From contig CAZUQM010000031.1 in the NCBI GenBank assembly GCA_964622545.1, forward strand, positions 1-64,000: a stretch of DNA of 64,000 bases, read 5' to 3'. Positions 1 through 7,935 of the stretch are shown here, in pieces. The stretch's first letter is position 1; each line of letters opens with the position of its first letter. A program made the translations under genes and the position numbers. The stretch comes from JAFGLZ01 sp964622545. Its GTDB lineage: Bacteria; Planctomycetota; Phycisphaerae; UBA1845; JAFGLZ01. Below the pieces are notes generated by a model. The model searched no databases. It was given only the letters and a program-made list of their open reading frames with translations, and was not told where the DNA came from.

Positions 1-626
1 GAAAAGCCATGACCCGCAAGGAGCTAGTAACCGGAGTTGGCTAGAGATTCAGTCTTTACGATTACGCTCGTTTCCCCGCCCTCTATCGGTGCCCTGAATT
101 CGAGCGAATCAACCATCCAGACAAGCACCAAAGCGTCTTCAACTATTCGCGAAGCATCTTCGGGAACAAGGCCAACCTGGATGAAATCGGCAAGTTCGAC
201 CGCGGCCTGCTCAAGATAAGCGCTGTGTACAACACGGCCCAGTTGCCCATGATGGTTGACGAGTCTTGGAGCTGCTACGTGGCTTACCCGATCGACAAGG
301 GCTGGGTCTGGGGTGGTGTGGATCCGATGTGGGACGCCCTCAATTCCTGTATGGGCCAATATCACGGTGCGCCCATTCGGGGGTTCGCGTGGTATCCGTC
401 TGGAGCCAACGGAGAGATCGCTGATGGCGTTCCCCTCCAGTCTGCCACCCTGGGGTTCTACGACGGGCACTGCGAACTGAAGCGGGATCCGTTTCCGAAT
501 GTCGAGATCAATGGAGCGGGGAGAGCGCCGCTAAACCCTTGGAGCCCGTCAGGCGAGGAGTACCTGAGGTGGATTGCCATGCTCCTCTACGCGCAGCTTG
601 GCCTGGCACTAGATCTCACCTTCTAA
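1..626 (+). pseudogene. Degraded pseudopilin-like protein, C-terminal part
   Basis: The reading frame open from 45 to the stop at 624-626 encodes about 193 residues that align well with the C-terminal half of the pseudopilin at 12903-13994. Shared blocks are YxRFxALYxCPxF, VFNYxR, LPMxxDExW, DxHxELxRxP and a final EYxR segment. Upstream, the same frame continues to the window edge but contains a TAG at 42-44, in the middle of sequence that still resembles the paralogue. No convincing start with a ribosome site lies between 45 and the conserved region. This is therefore either a pseudogene with an in-frame stop or a gene with a sequencing error; the prepilin N-terminus would lie outside the window. 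Function would be that of an exported type II secretion-like pseudopilin, but its cargo or role is unknown. Confidence 0.55.
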
Positions 627-1149
627 TCCGTTCAACCGATGGACTGAGCTGGCAGACGTGAGGCTCTCCCTGAAGAAGAAAGAGGGCTACTTGCGTGGCG
701 GTGCTATGAAGCTTGCGGTGTTCCAGTGAGAGCGCATCCCGGACACACGACGGCCCTATCCTTCAACGTCCGCGTGGTATGCCTTCTTTGATTCTGGCCC
801 TGGTTGAAGTCCGTGTACTCAATACCTTAGCGACGATGCTTCACTAGGACCGCGTTGCCCAGATATTGGTCTTTACTGCTTAGCCATAGCCCCTTTTCAT
901 CTATAGGTGACCACTCATGAAATTGCTCGGATCCCGCTGAAGCCGAACTGCAGCACCGACCGATATCTCCATCTGCCGATGCCGAGCGGCAGGCCGTATC
1001 GACCGCGTCGTTGTAGTCCTGCCCGAGTCTCGGCCGTTTCCGCCGGATTATCGTGAAATGCGCCTTTTTGTGCCCCCGGGCGGGTTGCCACGCTGGCGGC
1101 GTGCAGCTATACTCTACGAAATCAAGGTTCACTGGAAGGGAGACCTGGC
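627..1149. other. Intergenic region without a convincing gene
   Basis: Open frames are present on both strands (for example 827-1180 minus), but they lack a recognisable domain, a good ribosome site or family-like composition. I see no RNA gene or mobile element. Confidence 0.5.
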
Positions 1150-1263
1150 ATGGAAGCCCATACGCATCAACGCATCTCACCGAAGCGTATCCTCCTCAGT
1201 GCCATCCTGTTATTCGGATGTGTCGCTTGCCTGATGCTCATCCTACCGCCGCAGGCAGTATAG
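1150..1263 (+). CDS. Small membrane protein, 37 aa (predicted)
   Basis: This short frame starts with ATG at 1150 and has a strong Shine-Dalgarno-like GGAAGGGAG ending 7 bases upstream. It encodes 37 residues: a polar, basic N-terminus (His4, His6, Arg8, Lys12, Arg13), then a hydrophobic stretch from about residue 14 to 32 rich in Ile and Leu with Cys24 and Cys27, then PPQAV and a TAG. The charge pattern suggests a single membrane segment with the N-terminus inside. I recognise no family. Only the start signal and the composition support it. It lies upstream of the ffh operon and is separated from it by a likely promoter. Confidence 0.4.
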   Translation: MEAHTHQRISPKRILLSAILLFGCVACLMLILPPQAV

Positions 1264-1455
1264 GTCTGGTTCGGTAGCTCACCGGAGCCGGCCCCGGTCT
1301 CATCGGGCCCGGGAGCCGTCTGCGCGGCCCCACGCGTGCGCGGCTTGCCCTCCGAGGCGTTAAGCCGCCGACCGGCGTGTCAGAAGGTCTCGGTGCCCTC
1401 GCGGCGGCGGCGCGTTCCCAGGCCGCGAAATCACGTGCTGTTCAAGACTTGGTGG

Positions 1456-1484
1456 TTGAACGGCCTGGTTGCCGGTGGTATCTT
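1456..1484 (+). promoter_or_regulatory. Probable promoter of the ffh operon
   Basis: TTGAAC (1456-1461), a 17-base spacer and TATCTT (1479-1484) resemble a sigma-70 promoter and predict a leader of about 115 bases before ffh. The -35 box is the right arm of an inverted repeat, GTTCAA (1440-1445) and TTGAAC, which could be an operator or chance. The rest of 1264-1605 shows only GC-rich sequence with a weak hairpin near 1285-1315. Confidence 0.4.
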
Positions 1485-1605
1485 GTATGATTCTTAGCGC
1501 GCCGCTTGGACGGCGTTCCCGTCCGAGGAGCCGAGGGTGTGTGGTCGCTCTGCCCCCGGTCGTCGGGCAGGGTCCCGGTGCCGCCCGCGGCTGGAGTCTG
1601 TCCGG

Positions 1606-3042
1606 ATGTTCGACACGCTGACAGACAAATTCAGTGACGTGTTCCGCAAGATGCGGGGCCGAGGCCGCCTCACCGAGTCCAACATCCAGGACGCGATGCG
1701 GGACGTTCGCCGCGCGCTGCTCGAGGCCGACGTCAACGTCCAGGTCGCCAGGAAGTTCTGTGACCAGGTGACCGAGAAGGCCATCGGCGAGGAGGTGATT
1801 CAGAGCCTCCATCCCGACCAGCTGATGGTCAAGATCGTCCACGACGAGCTGGCCGCCTTGCTCGGACCGGTCGATCCTCGCATCCCGTTCGTCACGCCCG
1901 GCCCGACCATCCTCATGCTGGCCGGGCTCCAGGGCTCGGGTAAGACGACCACGGCGGGCAAGCTCGCCAAGCACGTGATCGCCAAGGGTAAGAAGCCCAT
2001 GCTGGTCGCGGCCGACCTGAAGCGCCCGGCGGCCATCGACCAGTTGGAGGTCATCGGCGGTCAGGTCGGCGTGCCGGTCTACACCGAGCGCGACCATCAG
2101 AACGTGGTCAAGGTCTGCCGCAACGCCCACATCGAGGCCCGCAAGACCGACCAGGACGTGCTCATCCTCGACACCGCCGGTCGGTTGTCCATCGACGAGG
2201 AGTTGATGCAGGAGGTCAGCCAGGTCGCCCAGACCATGGCGCCGCAGCAGATCTACCTGGTCATCGACGCCATGACAGGCCAGGACGCGGTCAACACGGC
2301 CAAGAACTTCAACGACCGTCTCGAGCTCGACGGCGTGATCCTGACGAAGTTCGACAGCGACACCCGGGGTGGTGCGGCGCTGTCGGTCAAGACGATCACC
2401 GGCAAGCCGATCAAGTTCGTCGGCGTGGGCGAGAAGCTGGAGGACCTCGAGGAGTTTCACGCCGAGCGGATGGCCGGGCGCATCCTGGGCATGGGCGACA
2501 TCGTCACGCTGGTCGAGAAGGCCCAGTCGCAGGTCCAGGAGGAAGAGGCCGCCAAGCTGCAGGAGAAGATGGCCAAGGGCCGCTTCGGCCTGGACGACTT
2601 CATGGCGCAGATCGAGAAGATGCAGAACATGGGCTCGATGCGCCAGCTCCTGAAGATGATTCCGGGCATGGGCAGCGAGCTCGACAAGATGGACGTCGAC
2701 GAGGACGAGATCAAGCGGATGAAGGCGATCATCCAATCGATGACGCCGAAGGAGCGGACGCAACCGGACCTGATCGACGCGAGCCGACGCCGTCGCATCG
2801 CCCGGGGCAGCGGCAACGATCCGAAGGACGTCTCCGGCTTGATCAAGAGCTTCAACCAGGCCCGCGACGTGATGAAGGCCATGTCGGGCATGGGGTTCAC
2901 CGATCGGCTGAAGATGGGCACGCAGTTCGCCCAGATGTCGGCCATGGGCGGCAAGATGCCGCAGCTCAAAACCAAGGGACGCACCCAGAAGAAGCGGCGA
3001 CTGAGCCAGAAGGACAAGCGCAAGCGCCGGCGACGGAAATAG
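1606..3042 (+). CDS. ffh: Signal recognition particle protein Ffh
   Basis: Ffh is the SRP54 GTPase that binds 4.5S RNA and signal peptides and delivers ribosomes to FtsY at the membrane. The 478-residue protein starts at ATG 1606, preceded by GGAG with 9-base spacing; the frame is open further upstream but that part does not look like Ffh. The helical N domain is followed by the G domain, with P-loop GLQGSGKT at about residue 107, DTAGR at about 189 and TKFD at about 247. The Met-rich M domain has the RNA-binding motif RRRRIARGSG near 394-403 and ends in a Lys/Arg-rich tail. It leads the conserved ffh-rpsP-trmD-rplS cluster. Length and motifs are normal. Confidence 0.97.
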   Translation: MFDTLTDKFSDVFRKMRGRGRLTESNIQDAMRDVRRALLEADVNVQVARKFCDQVTEKAIGEEVIQSLHPDQLMVKIVHDELAALLGPVDPRIPFVTPGPTILMLAGLQGSGKTTTAGKLAKHVIAKGKKPMLVAADLKRPAAIDQLEVIGGQVGVPVYTERDHQNVVKVCRNAHIEARKTDQDVLILDTAGRLSIDEELMQEVSQVAQTMAPQQIYLVIDAMTGQDAVNTAKNFNDRLELDGVILTKFDSDTRGGAALSVKTITGKPIKFVGVGEKLEDLEEFHAERMAGRILGMGDIVTLVEKAQSQVQEEEAAKLQEKMAKGRFGLDDFMAQIEKMQNMGSMRQLLKMIPGMGSELDKMDVDEDEIKRMKAIIQSMTPKERTQPDLIDASRRRRIARGSGNDPKDVSGLIKSFNQARDVMKAMSGMGFTDRLKMGTQFAQMSAMGGKMPQLKTKGRTQKKRRLSQKDKRKRRRRK

Positions 3043-3047
3043 AAAAC

Positions 3048-3090
3048 GCCCGGGAAGCATCGAGGCAGTGAGGTCGCGCTTCCCCGGGGC
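3048..3090 (+). terminator. Hairpin between ffh and rpsP
   Basis: GCCCGGGAAGC (3048-3058) can pair with GCTTCCCCGGGGC (3078-3090) with a small bulge. There is no T-tract after it, so it may be a partial terminator, a processing site or an attenuator within the operon. Confidence 0.35.
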
Positions 3091-3124
3091 CCTGTCAGGC
3101 AAGACGACTAGTGAGGAGTGACAC

Positions 3125-3382
3125 GTGGCAGTCAAACTCAGACTGAAGCGATTTGGTCGCAGACATCACCCGTGCTATCGCATCACGGCGATCGACTCGC
3201 GAAGCCCGCGGGACGGCCGGGCCATCGAAGAGCTCGGGCTCTACGATCCGATGGCCAAGGACGAGGCGCAGCAGGTCCGGCTCAACACCGAGCGGATCGA
3301 GTACTGGCTGAGCCAGGGCGCCCAGCCGTCGGACACGGTCCGCAGCCTGCTTCGCAAGAACGGGATCGCCGTGAAGGGGTGA
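3125..3382 (+). CDS. rpsP: 30S ribosomal protein S16
   Basis: This is a small-subunit protein that binds 16S rRNA and is needed for 30S assembly. The 85-residue product has the usual S16 start (MAVKLRLKRFGRR) and the LGLYDP segment followed by the helix ending in WLSQGAQPSDTV. It starts at GTG 3125, with GAGGAG 6 bases upstream. It is the second gene of the ffh operon, and trmD follows. Length is typical of bacterial S16. Confidence 0.97.
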   Translation: MAVKLRLKRFGRRHHPCYRITAIDSRSPRDGRAIEELGLYDPMAKDEAQQVRLNTERIEYWLSQGAQPSDTVRSLLRKNGIAVKG

Positions 3383-3464
3383 TGCGCCGGTGTCGCGGGC
3401 TCGCTCCCCCGGCGTCTTGGTGGCGGGAAACGCGTCGCGGTGCAGGCCCGCAGGAACGCCGATC

Positions 3465-4148
3465 ATGCGTATCGACGTGCTGACGCTGTTCCCCGAGGCG
3501 TGCGAGCCGTTCTTCTCGGCCAGCATCATCCAACGGGCACGGTCGGCCGGCCTGGTCGAGATCGTCTGCACGAACATCCGCGACTTCGCGACCGATGTGC
3601 ACCGGAGCGTGGACGACAGGCCCTTCGGCGGCGGGCCGGGCATGGTCATGATGTGCCCGCCGGTGTTCGATGCGGTCGAGCATGTGGAATCGCTCGACGC
3701 CAGGCCGGCCACGCGAATCCTGCTCACCCCGCAGGGCGAGCGGTTCTGTCAGGCGGACGCAGAGGACCTGGCAACGCACGAGCGTCTGGTCGTCCTCTGC
3801 GGGCATTACGAGGGCTTTGACGAACGAATCCGCGAGGGGCTCCGCCCCCGTGAGATCTCCATCGGAGACTTCGTCCTGTCGGGCGGGGAGGCCGCGGCCA
3901 TGGTCGTGGTCGACGCCGTGGTCCGGCTCCTGCCGGGTGCCCTGGGCCACGAGGACTCGGCCGGTCAGGATTCGTTCACGGACGGTTTGCTGGAGTACCC
4001 GCAGTACACCAGGCCGCGGGTCTATCGAGATATGGAAGTGCCGGAGGTCTTGCTTTCAGGCGATCACGGCCGCGTGGCGGATTGGCGACGGCAACAGGCG
4101 ATTCAACGAACGCGTGAGCGTCGCCCCGACCTGCTGAAGGGTAGCTAG
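3465..4148 (+). CDS. trmD: tRNA (guanine-N1)-methyltransferase TrmD
   Basis: TrmD methylates G37 of tRNAs with S-adenosylmethionine, which prevents +1 frameshifting. I chose ATG 3465 (MRIDVLTLFP, preceded by AGGA) because the open frame upstream of it does not look like TrmD. The 227-residue protein has the trefoil-knot motifs: GGGPGM near 56-60, LTPQGERF near 87-94, CGHYEGFDERI near 112-122 and EISIGDFVLSGGE near 130-142. It also has the catalytic region SAGQDSF with Asp169. It lies between rpsP and rplS as in most bacteria and is slightly shorter at the C-terminus than the E. coli enzyme. Confidence 0.96.
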   Translation: MRIDVLTLFPEACEPFFSASIIQRARSAGLVEIVCTNIRDFATDVHRSVDDRPFGGGPGMVMMCPPVFDAVEHVESLDARPATRILLTPQGERFCQADAEDLATHERLVVLCGHYEGFDERIREGLRPREISIGDFVLSGGEAAAMVVVDAVVRLLPGALGHEDSAGQDSFTDGLLEYPQYTRPRVYRDMEVPEVLLSGDHGRVADWRRQQAIQRTRERRPDLLKGS

Positions 4149-4161
4149 AGGAGCCAAGAGG

Positions 4162-4602
4162 ATGAAACAGGAAGCGATCCAATCCGTCGAGCAGTCGTTT
4201 CGGCGCGACAAGCCGCTGCACGTCCGCGTGGGCGACACGGTCACGGTGCATCAGCGAATCGTGGAAGGCGACAAGGAGCGGGTGCAGCCGTTCTCGGGCG
4301 TGGTGATCTCGCGCACCGGCGGCGACGACCACGGCATGTTCACCGTGCGCCGCATCGTGAACAACGAAGGCGTCGAGCGCGTCTTCCCGATCAACTCCCC
4401 GAAGGTGGTCGACATCGAGGTGGTCCGATCGGGCAAGGTGCGGCGGTCGAAGCTGTACTACCTCCGCGACCGCGTCGGCAAGGCCCGTCGTCTGCGGGAC
4501 ATCCGCACGGTCTCGGCCAAGGCGGCCAGGAAGCTGGCCGAGGCGGAGAAGGCGGCCGAGCAAGCGCCGGCCGAGTCTGCGGCCGACGAGAGCACCGAGT
4601 AG
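4162..4602 (+). CDS. rplS: 50S ribosomal protein L19
   Basis: L19 sits at the interface of the 30S and 50S subunits. The first 115 or so residues are typical of the family: PLHVRVGDTVTVHQRI, the VVISRTGG loop, NNEGVERVFPINSPKV and YYLRDRVGKARRL. The 146-residue protein then carries an Ala/Glu/Lys-rich tail of about 30 residues, which is longer than E. coli L19 and probably disordered. ATG 4162 is preceded by GAGGAGCCAAGAGG. It belongs to the ffh-rpsP-trmD-rplS transcription unit, 13 bases after trmD. Confidence 0.97.
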   Translation: MKQEAIQSVEQSFRRDKPLHVRVGDTVTVHQRIVEGDKERVQPFSGVVISRTGGDDHGMFTVRRIVNNEGVERVFPINSPKVVDIEVVRSGKVRRSKLYYLRDRVGKARRLRDIRTVSAKAARKLAEAEKAAEQAPAESAADESTE

Positions 4603-4617
4603 ACGACCCCCAGCACC

Positions 4618-4989
4618 GTGGACGAGCGGACCCGCCTCGGACGCAAGGGGGAGAAGCTGGCCAGGCGATGCCTGAAGCGCAAAGGGTATCGCATCCTGGC
4701 CCGCAACTACGTGTGCTCGGCCGGTGAGGTGGATCTGATCGCCCTGACCGGTCGCACCATCGTCTTCGTCGAGGTCAAGACGCGCTCCGCCGACGACCAC
4801 CACGACCCGGAAGAGGCGGTCAACACGCCCAAGCAGCGAAAGATCCAGCGTGTCGCGCGCCACTGGCTGGCCACGCATCGGTCCAGCGACTACGCCTTCC
4901 GGTTCGACATCGTCGCCATCACGCTGGACGACCGCGGTGAGCCCGTCATTCGACACACGGAAGGCGCCTTCGGACCCCATTCGACGTGA
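4618..4989 (+). CDS. UPF0102 (YraN) family protein
   Basis: This 123-residue member of the YraN/UPF0102 family has a predicted PD-(D/E)xK nuclease-like fold and no firmly established role. It shows GRKGEKLARRCLKRKGY at the N-terminus and the conserved pair GEVDLIA (about 37-43) and VFVEVKTR (about 50-57), which carry the presumed metal-binding acidic residues and Lys. It starts at GTG 4618 without a strong ribosome site, 15 bases after rplS, and its stop overlaps the GTG of tatD, so it is probably translated as part of the same operon. In many bacteria this gene also follows rplS and an RNase HII gene; no rnhB is present here. Confidence 0.88.
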   Translation: MDERTRLGRKGEKLARRCLKRKGYRILARNYVCSAGEVDLIALTGRTIVFVEVKTRSADDHHDPEEAVNTPKQRKIQRVARHWLATHRSSDYAFRFDIVAITLDDRGEPVIRHTEGAFGPHST

Positions 4990-5825
4990 GCACCATGCCC
5001 GAGCCTGCCGACACTCCCGGTCCCGATCTCATCGATACCCATTGCCATCTGACGTATGAGGGGCTGGGCGACCAGGTCGACGCGGTCCTCGATCGCGCCC
5101 GCCGCGCGGGCGTGCGTCGGTGCATCACCGTCGGCACGGACGTGGCCGACAGCCGGGCCGTGCTGGACGTGAGCGGCCGCCACGACAACGTCTGGGCCGT
5201 CGTCGGCGTGCACGCCCATGAGGCCGGCAAGACCTCGAGCGAGACCTGGTCGGACCTCGCCTCCCTGCTCGAGCCCGCCGGGACAGCCCCGCGCCCCGTG
5301 GCCGTCGGCGAGACGGGATTGGACTATCATTACGACTTCAGCGATCGCCCGTCGCAGCGTGATGGTTTTGTCGAACAGATCGCGCTGGCCGAGCGCTGCG
5401 ATCTGCCGCTCGTCATCCACTGTCGCGAGGCCGTCGACGACGCCTTGCTGATTCTCGACGATCACCGCACGCGGGACGCCCGCGGCGTCTTCCATTGCTT
5501 CACGGGCACTCCGGACGAGGCGGCGACGATCGTGCAGGCCGGCTGGTACCTCTCGCTGTCGGGCATCGTGACGTTCAAGAACGCCGCCGAGCTGAGGGAC
5601 GCGGCCCGGCTCGTCCCGCTCGATCGCCTGCTGCTGGAGACCGACGCGCCGTTCTGTTCGCCCGAGCCCATCCGGCACGTGCGACCCAACGAGCCCGCCC
5701 ACGTCGTGCACACGTGCCGCTATCTGGCCGAAGTGCTGGACGTGGACGTCGACGAGCTGGCGCGACAGTGCAACGCGAATGCCGAGCGGTTGTTCGGACT
5801 GACCCCGGCCCGGGAAGAGGGTTGA
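4986..5825 (+). CDS. tatD: TatD family metal-dependent hydrolase
   Basis: TatD enzymes are two-metal TIM-barrel nucleases of the amidohydrolase superfamily, linked to DNA repair and processing. The 279-residue product has the expected ligand motifs: IDTHCHL near 16-22, GETGLDYHYDF near 111-121, VIHCREA, GVFHCFTG and LETDAPFCSPEP. It could start at GTG 4986, overlapping the preceding stop, or at ATG 4995. The C-terminal ARQCNANAERLFGL is the normal family ending. It closes the ffh operon; the next gene is on the other strand. Confidence 0.93.
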   Translation: MSTMPEPADTPGPDLIDTHCHLTYEGLGDQVDAVLDRARRAGVRRCITVGTDVADSRAVLDVSGRHDNVWAVVGVHAHEAGKTSSETWSDLASLLEPAGTAPRPVAVGETGLDYHYDFSDRPSQRDGFVEQIALAERCDLPLVIHCREAVDDALLILDDHRTRDARGVFHCFTGTPDEAATIVQAGWYLSLSGIVTFKNAAELRDAARLVPLDRLLLETDAPFCSPEPIRHVRPNEPAHVVHTCRYLAEVLDVDVDELARQCNANAERLFGLTPAREEG

Positions 5826-5834
5826 ACGGCCGGA

Positions 5835-6212
5835 TCAGCCGTCGCCCGGGCGCAGCTCCCACGGTTCGGGCCAGGCGTCCTTCGGACCGAGCCGCGCGAG
5901 CGTGAATCGACCCGACAGCACCTCGCCGTCCAGCCGGATCGTCCAGGCGTCTGGCGATTCGGCCAGCGTCTCGTACGTGCCGCCGGCGACGATGGCGACG
6001 CGTCCTCGCCCGCGGCTGACGGGCCCTTCGTAGGTCAGGTAATCCTTGCGATGATCCGCGATCCGCTCGGCCGGGATGGTCTCGCCGACGCCTCCGGTCG
6101 GGTCGGAGGCAAGCTGGAATGTCCGCAGGACCTCGCCGACCTCGAGCATCAGGTCCCAATGCTCGGCGCCGAAACCGGCGTGATGATGGATGGCGAATTG
6201 TGGTTGGGGCAT
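5835..6212 (-). CDS. LigD-type 3'-phosphoesterase domain protein
   Basis: This 125-residue stand-alone protein resembles the phosphoesterase (PE) domain found at one end of bacterial LigD, which trims 3'-phosphates and ribonucleotides at DNA ends. The N-terminal FAIHHHAGFGAEHWDLMLE matches the PE-domain pattern of a His followed by His-x-Asp-x-x-Leu-Glu. The middle TYEGPVSRGRGRV and the final GRFTLARL segment also fit the family. No Ku or ligase gene lies next to it. It could be part of a minus-strand unit with queC and pgeF. Actual end-processing activity is inference. Confidence 0.72.
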   Translation of the reverse strand: MPQPQFAIHHHAGFGAEHWDLMLEVGEVLRTFQLASDPTGGVGETIPAERIADHRKDYLTYEGPVSRGRGRVAIVAGGTYETLAESPDAWTIRLDGEVLSGRFTLARLGPKDAWPEPWELRPGDG

Positions 6213-6290
6213 GGCGCTGACGTTCTCGGCCCGGCCGGCGCCTTGTCCAGTGGACCTAGGCGCCAGGGGCCTGGTCGCGGGCCTTTCGTG

Positions 6291-6980
6291 TCACTCCTCC
6301 GGGATCATGATGGGATCCGTGACGGCCGCATCGACGAAGCCCTGGCTCCGCGAGACGCACCCATAGCATGTCGCGCACGGCGCGTCGCCGCTTCGATCGC
6401 ACGACCAGGTCGTGCCGAAGGGGACGTTGAGGTGTTGTCCCAGCCGGATCACCTCGCCTCGCGTCATGTCGATGAGGGGCGTCTCGATGCGGAGCTGAGC
6501 GCCGCGCCGTGAGGTCATCTCGAGCAGTTGGTTGTACAGGTGAAACAGCTCCCGCCGATGGTCCGGGAAGGCGACCTTCGTGTTGGCCAGCGGCGGGCCG
6601 TCGTTCTCCGATGAGCCGAGAAAGAGGCGCTTCGCGCCGATCGCGTTGCCCCAGTTATAGGCCAGGCCCAACAGCGTCGGCATGAGGCCGACCACGTATG
6701 TGTTCGCCGGGTGCTCGCCGAGCGTCCGGGCATCCTCGACGGTGACCCGCTTGTCGACACGGGCATTGCCTCCGACCGTCTCGAAGTGGGGCAGCGGCAC
6801 GACGAGGTGCTTGGCCGGTCGGAACAGGTCGCAGATCTGCCGGAAGCAAGCCAGTTCGCGATCCGCCGTCCGCTGACCGTAGCTGACGTGCATCATGGCC
6901 AGGTTGTACTCCCTGGCCGCGACGCCCGCGGCGACCACGCTGTTGACCCCTCCGCTGACCAAGACGACGGCTGTGTCCAT
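6291..6980 (-). CDS. queC: 7-cyano-7-deazaguanine synthase QueC-like
   Basis: QueC converts 7-carboxy-7-deazaguanine to preQ0 with ATP and ammonia in queuosine synthesis. The 229-residue protein has a PP-loop at residues 9-14, but it reads SGGVNS where the family has SGGxDS. The C-terminal zinc site is intact (Cys194, Cys202, Cys205, Cys208). Other conserved blocks are HVSYGQR and ETPLIDMTRGEVIRLG. An AGAGGAGG ribosome site sits 6 bases before ATG 6980. The Asp to Asn change could affect activity or mark a divergent subfamily. No queE is visible nearby, and the PTPS-family gene at 28105 is probably not QueD. Confidence 0.85.
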   Translation of the reverse strand: MDTAVVLVSGGVNSVVAAGVAAREYNLAMMHVSYGQRTADRELACFRQICDLFRPAKHLVVPLPHFETVGGNARVDKRVTVEDARTLGEHPANTYVVGLMPTLLGLAYNWGNAIGAKRLFLGSSENDGPPLANTKVAFPDHRRELFHLYNQLLEMTSRRGAQLRIETPLIDMTRGEVIRLGQHLNVPFGTTWSCDRSGDAPCATCYGCVSRSQGFVDAAVTDPIMIPEE

Positions 6981-7055
6981 GGCGACCTCCTCTGTCGAGA
7001 CCCACGCCCGCTTCGTCCGTGTCGTATCGGCGCTTCGTCCTTCGTCACCGACAAC

Positions 7056-7835
7056 CTACGCGCTTCGCAGGGCGGCGACAAGCGCAAACCGTCCGGTCGA
7101 GGCCCCCTCGCGCCGGTAGCTGAAGAACCGGTCGTCGCCGATGGTGCACAGCCCGGCCACCTCGATCCGATCCTCCGGGACGCCGCCGGCCATGAGCTGG
7201 TCGCGGTTGGCCGCCCACAGGTCGAACGTCATGCCCGCCGCCGTCTGACGGAAGTAGCGATCGGCGGCGTCGAGTGCGGCCGTGGCGGCCTGGCGTACGT
7301 CGTTGCCGACCTCGTACCGCTCGGGTCCGGCTGACGGGCCGATGCCGGCCAGCATCGACGACGGGGTCGCGCCGAATGCCTCGACCATGCGCTCGACGAG
7401 CTTCTGGGTGATTCGCCGGACGGTGCATCGCCAGCTCGCGTGTGCGGCGCCGAGGGCCGGCCGCGTCGGATCGTAGACCAGCACGAGCGGGCAATCGGCC
7501 GACTGGAGCATGAGCGGTGTGTCGGGCCGGTCCGTTAACAGCCCGTCGACGCCGGGGATCGCCCGGTCGCGCGACCTCCGACCCGCGCCGGCGTGCTCGT
7601 CGCGGATCACGGCCAGTCCGTCGGCGTGGACCTGCTGGGCGCGGGTCAGCCGCTCGAACGGGACGCCGAGATGCTCGCAGATCTTCTGTCGTCGCGACTC
7701 GGACGCCTCGTGCTCCGGCCCACCGTGGCAGGCCATGTTCCAGGGTTTCGTGGTCACGGCATGGACGAGCCCGGGCGCCTCGTGAAGATGCGCGAACCGC
7801 AGTAGCTCGATTTCTTGGAAACGCTGCGATATCAT
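7056..7835 (-). CDS. pgeF: Purine nucleoside phosphorylase / YfiH (PgeF) family
   Basis: The YfiH/YlmD family was named polyphenol oxidase or laccase. Members have since been assigned purine nucleoside phosphorylase and peptidoglycan-editing roles. The 259-residue protein has the zinc-site motifs QQVH (about 68-71), SADCP and AHASWR. The last is AHAGWRG in most members, so two positions differ here (Gly to Ser, Gly to Cys). The C-terminal LCTIGDDRFFSYRREG is typical. It lies 75 bases upstream of queC on the same strand, which suggests cotranscription. Which activity it has cannot be decided from sequence. Confidence 0.85.
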   Translation of the reverse strand: MISQRFQEIELLRFAHLHEAPGLVHAVTTKPWNMACHGGPEHEASESRRQKICEHLGVPFERLTRAQQVHADGLAVIRDEHAGAGRRSRDRAIPGVDGLLTDRPDTPLMLQSADCPLVLVYDPTRPALGAAHASWRCTVRRITQKLVERMVEAFGATPSSMLAGIGPSAGPERYEVGNDVRQAATAALDAADRYFRQTAAGMTFDLWAANRDQLMAGGVPEDRIEVAGLCTIGDDRFFSYRREGASTGRFALVAALRSA

Positions 7836-7935
7836 GGTCGCCTAGTAGAACGACAGCGGATCGGCCGTGCAACGCGCGGTGACCGAACGAATCCACCAGA
7901 GCGCGATCGGACCATCAAACCAAGAGGAGACCACC

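Noticed and set aside
827..1180. 117-codon minus-strand frame
   Set aside because: There is no recognisable domain or ribosome site, and the composition is uneven; insufficient to call a gene.
1264..1605. SRP RNA gene next to ffh
   Set aside because: I could not find the conserved GGAAGGAAGCA-type apical loop or a matching hairpin.
3048..3090. True terminator between ffh and rpsP
   Set aside because: No T-tract follows, and the operon order argues for read-through; kept only as a low-confidence hairpin.
1360..3135. Long open frame on the minus strand opposite ffh
   Set aside because: It mirrors the codon pattern of ffh in a GC-rich sequence, is Leu/His/Arg-rich, and has no start signal or domain.
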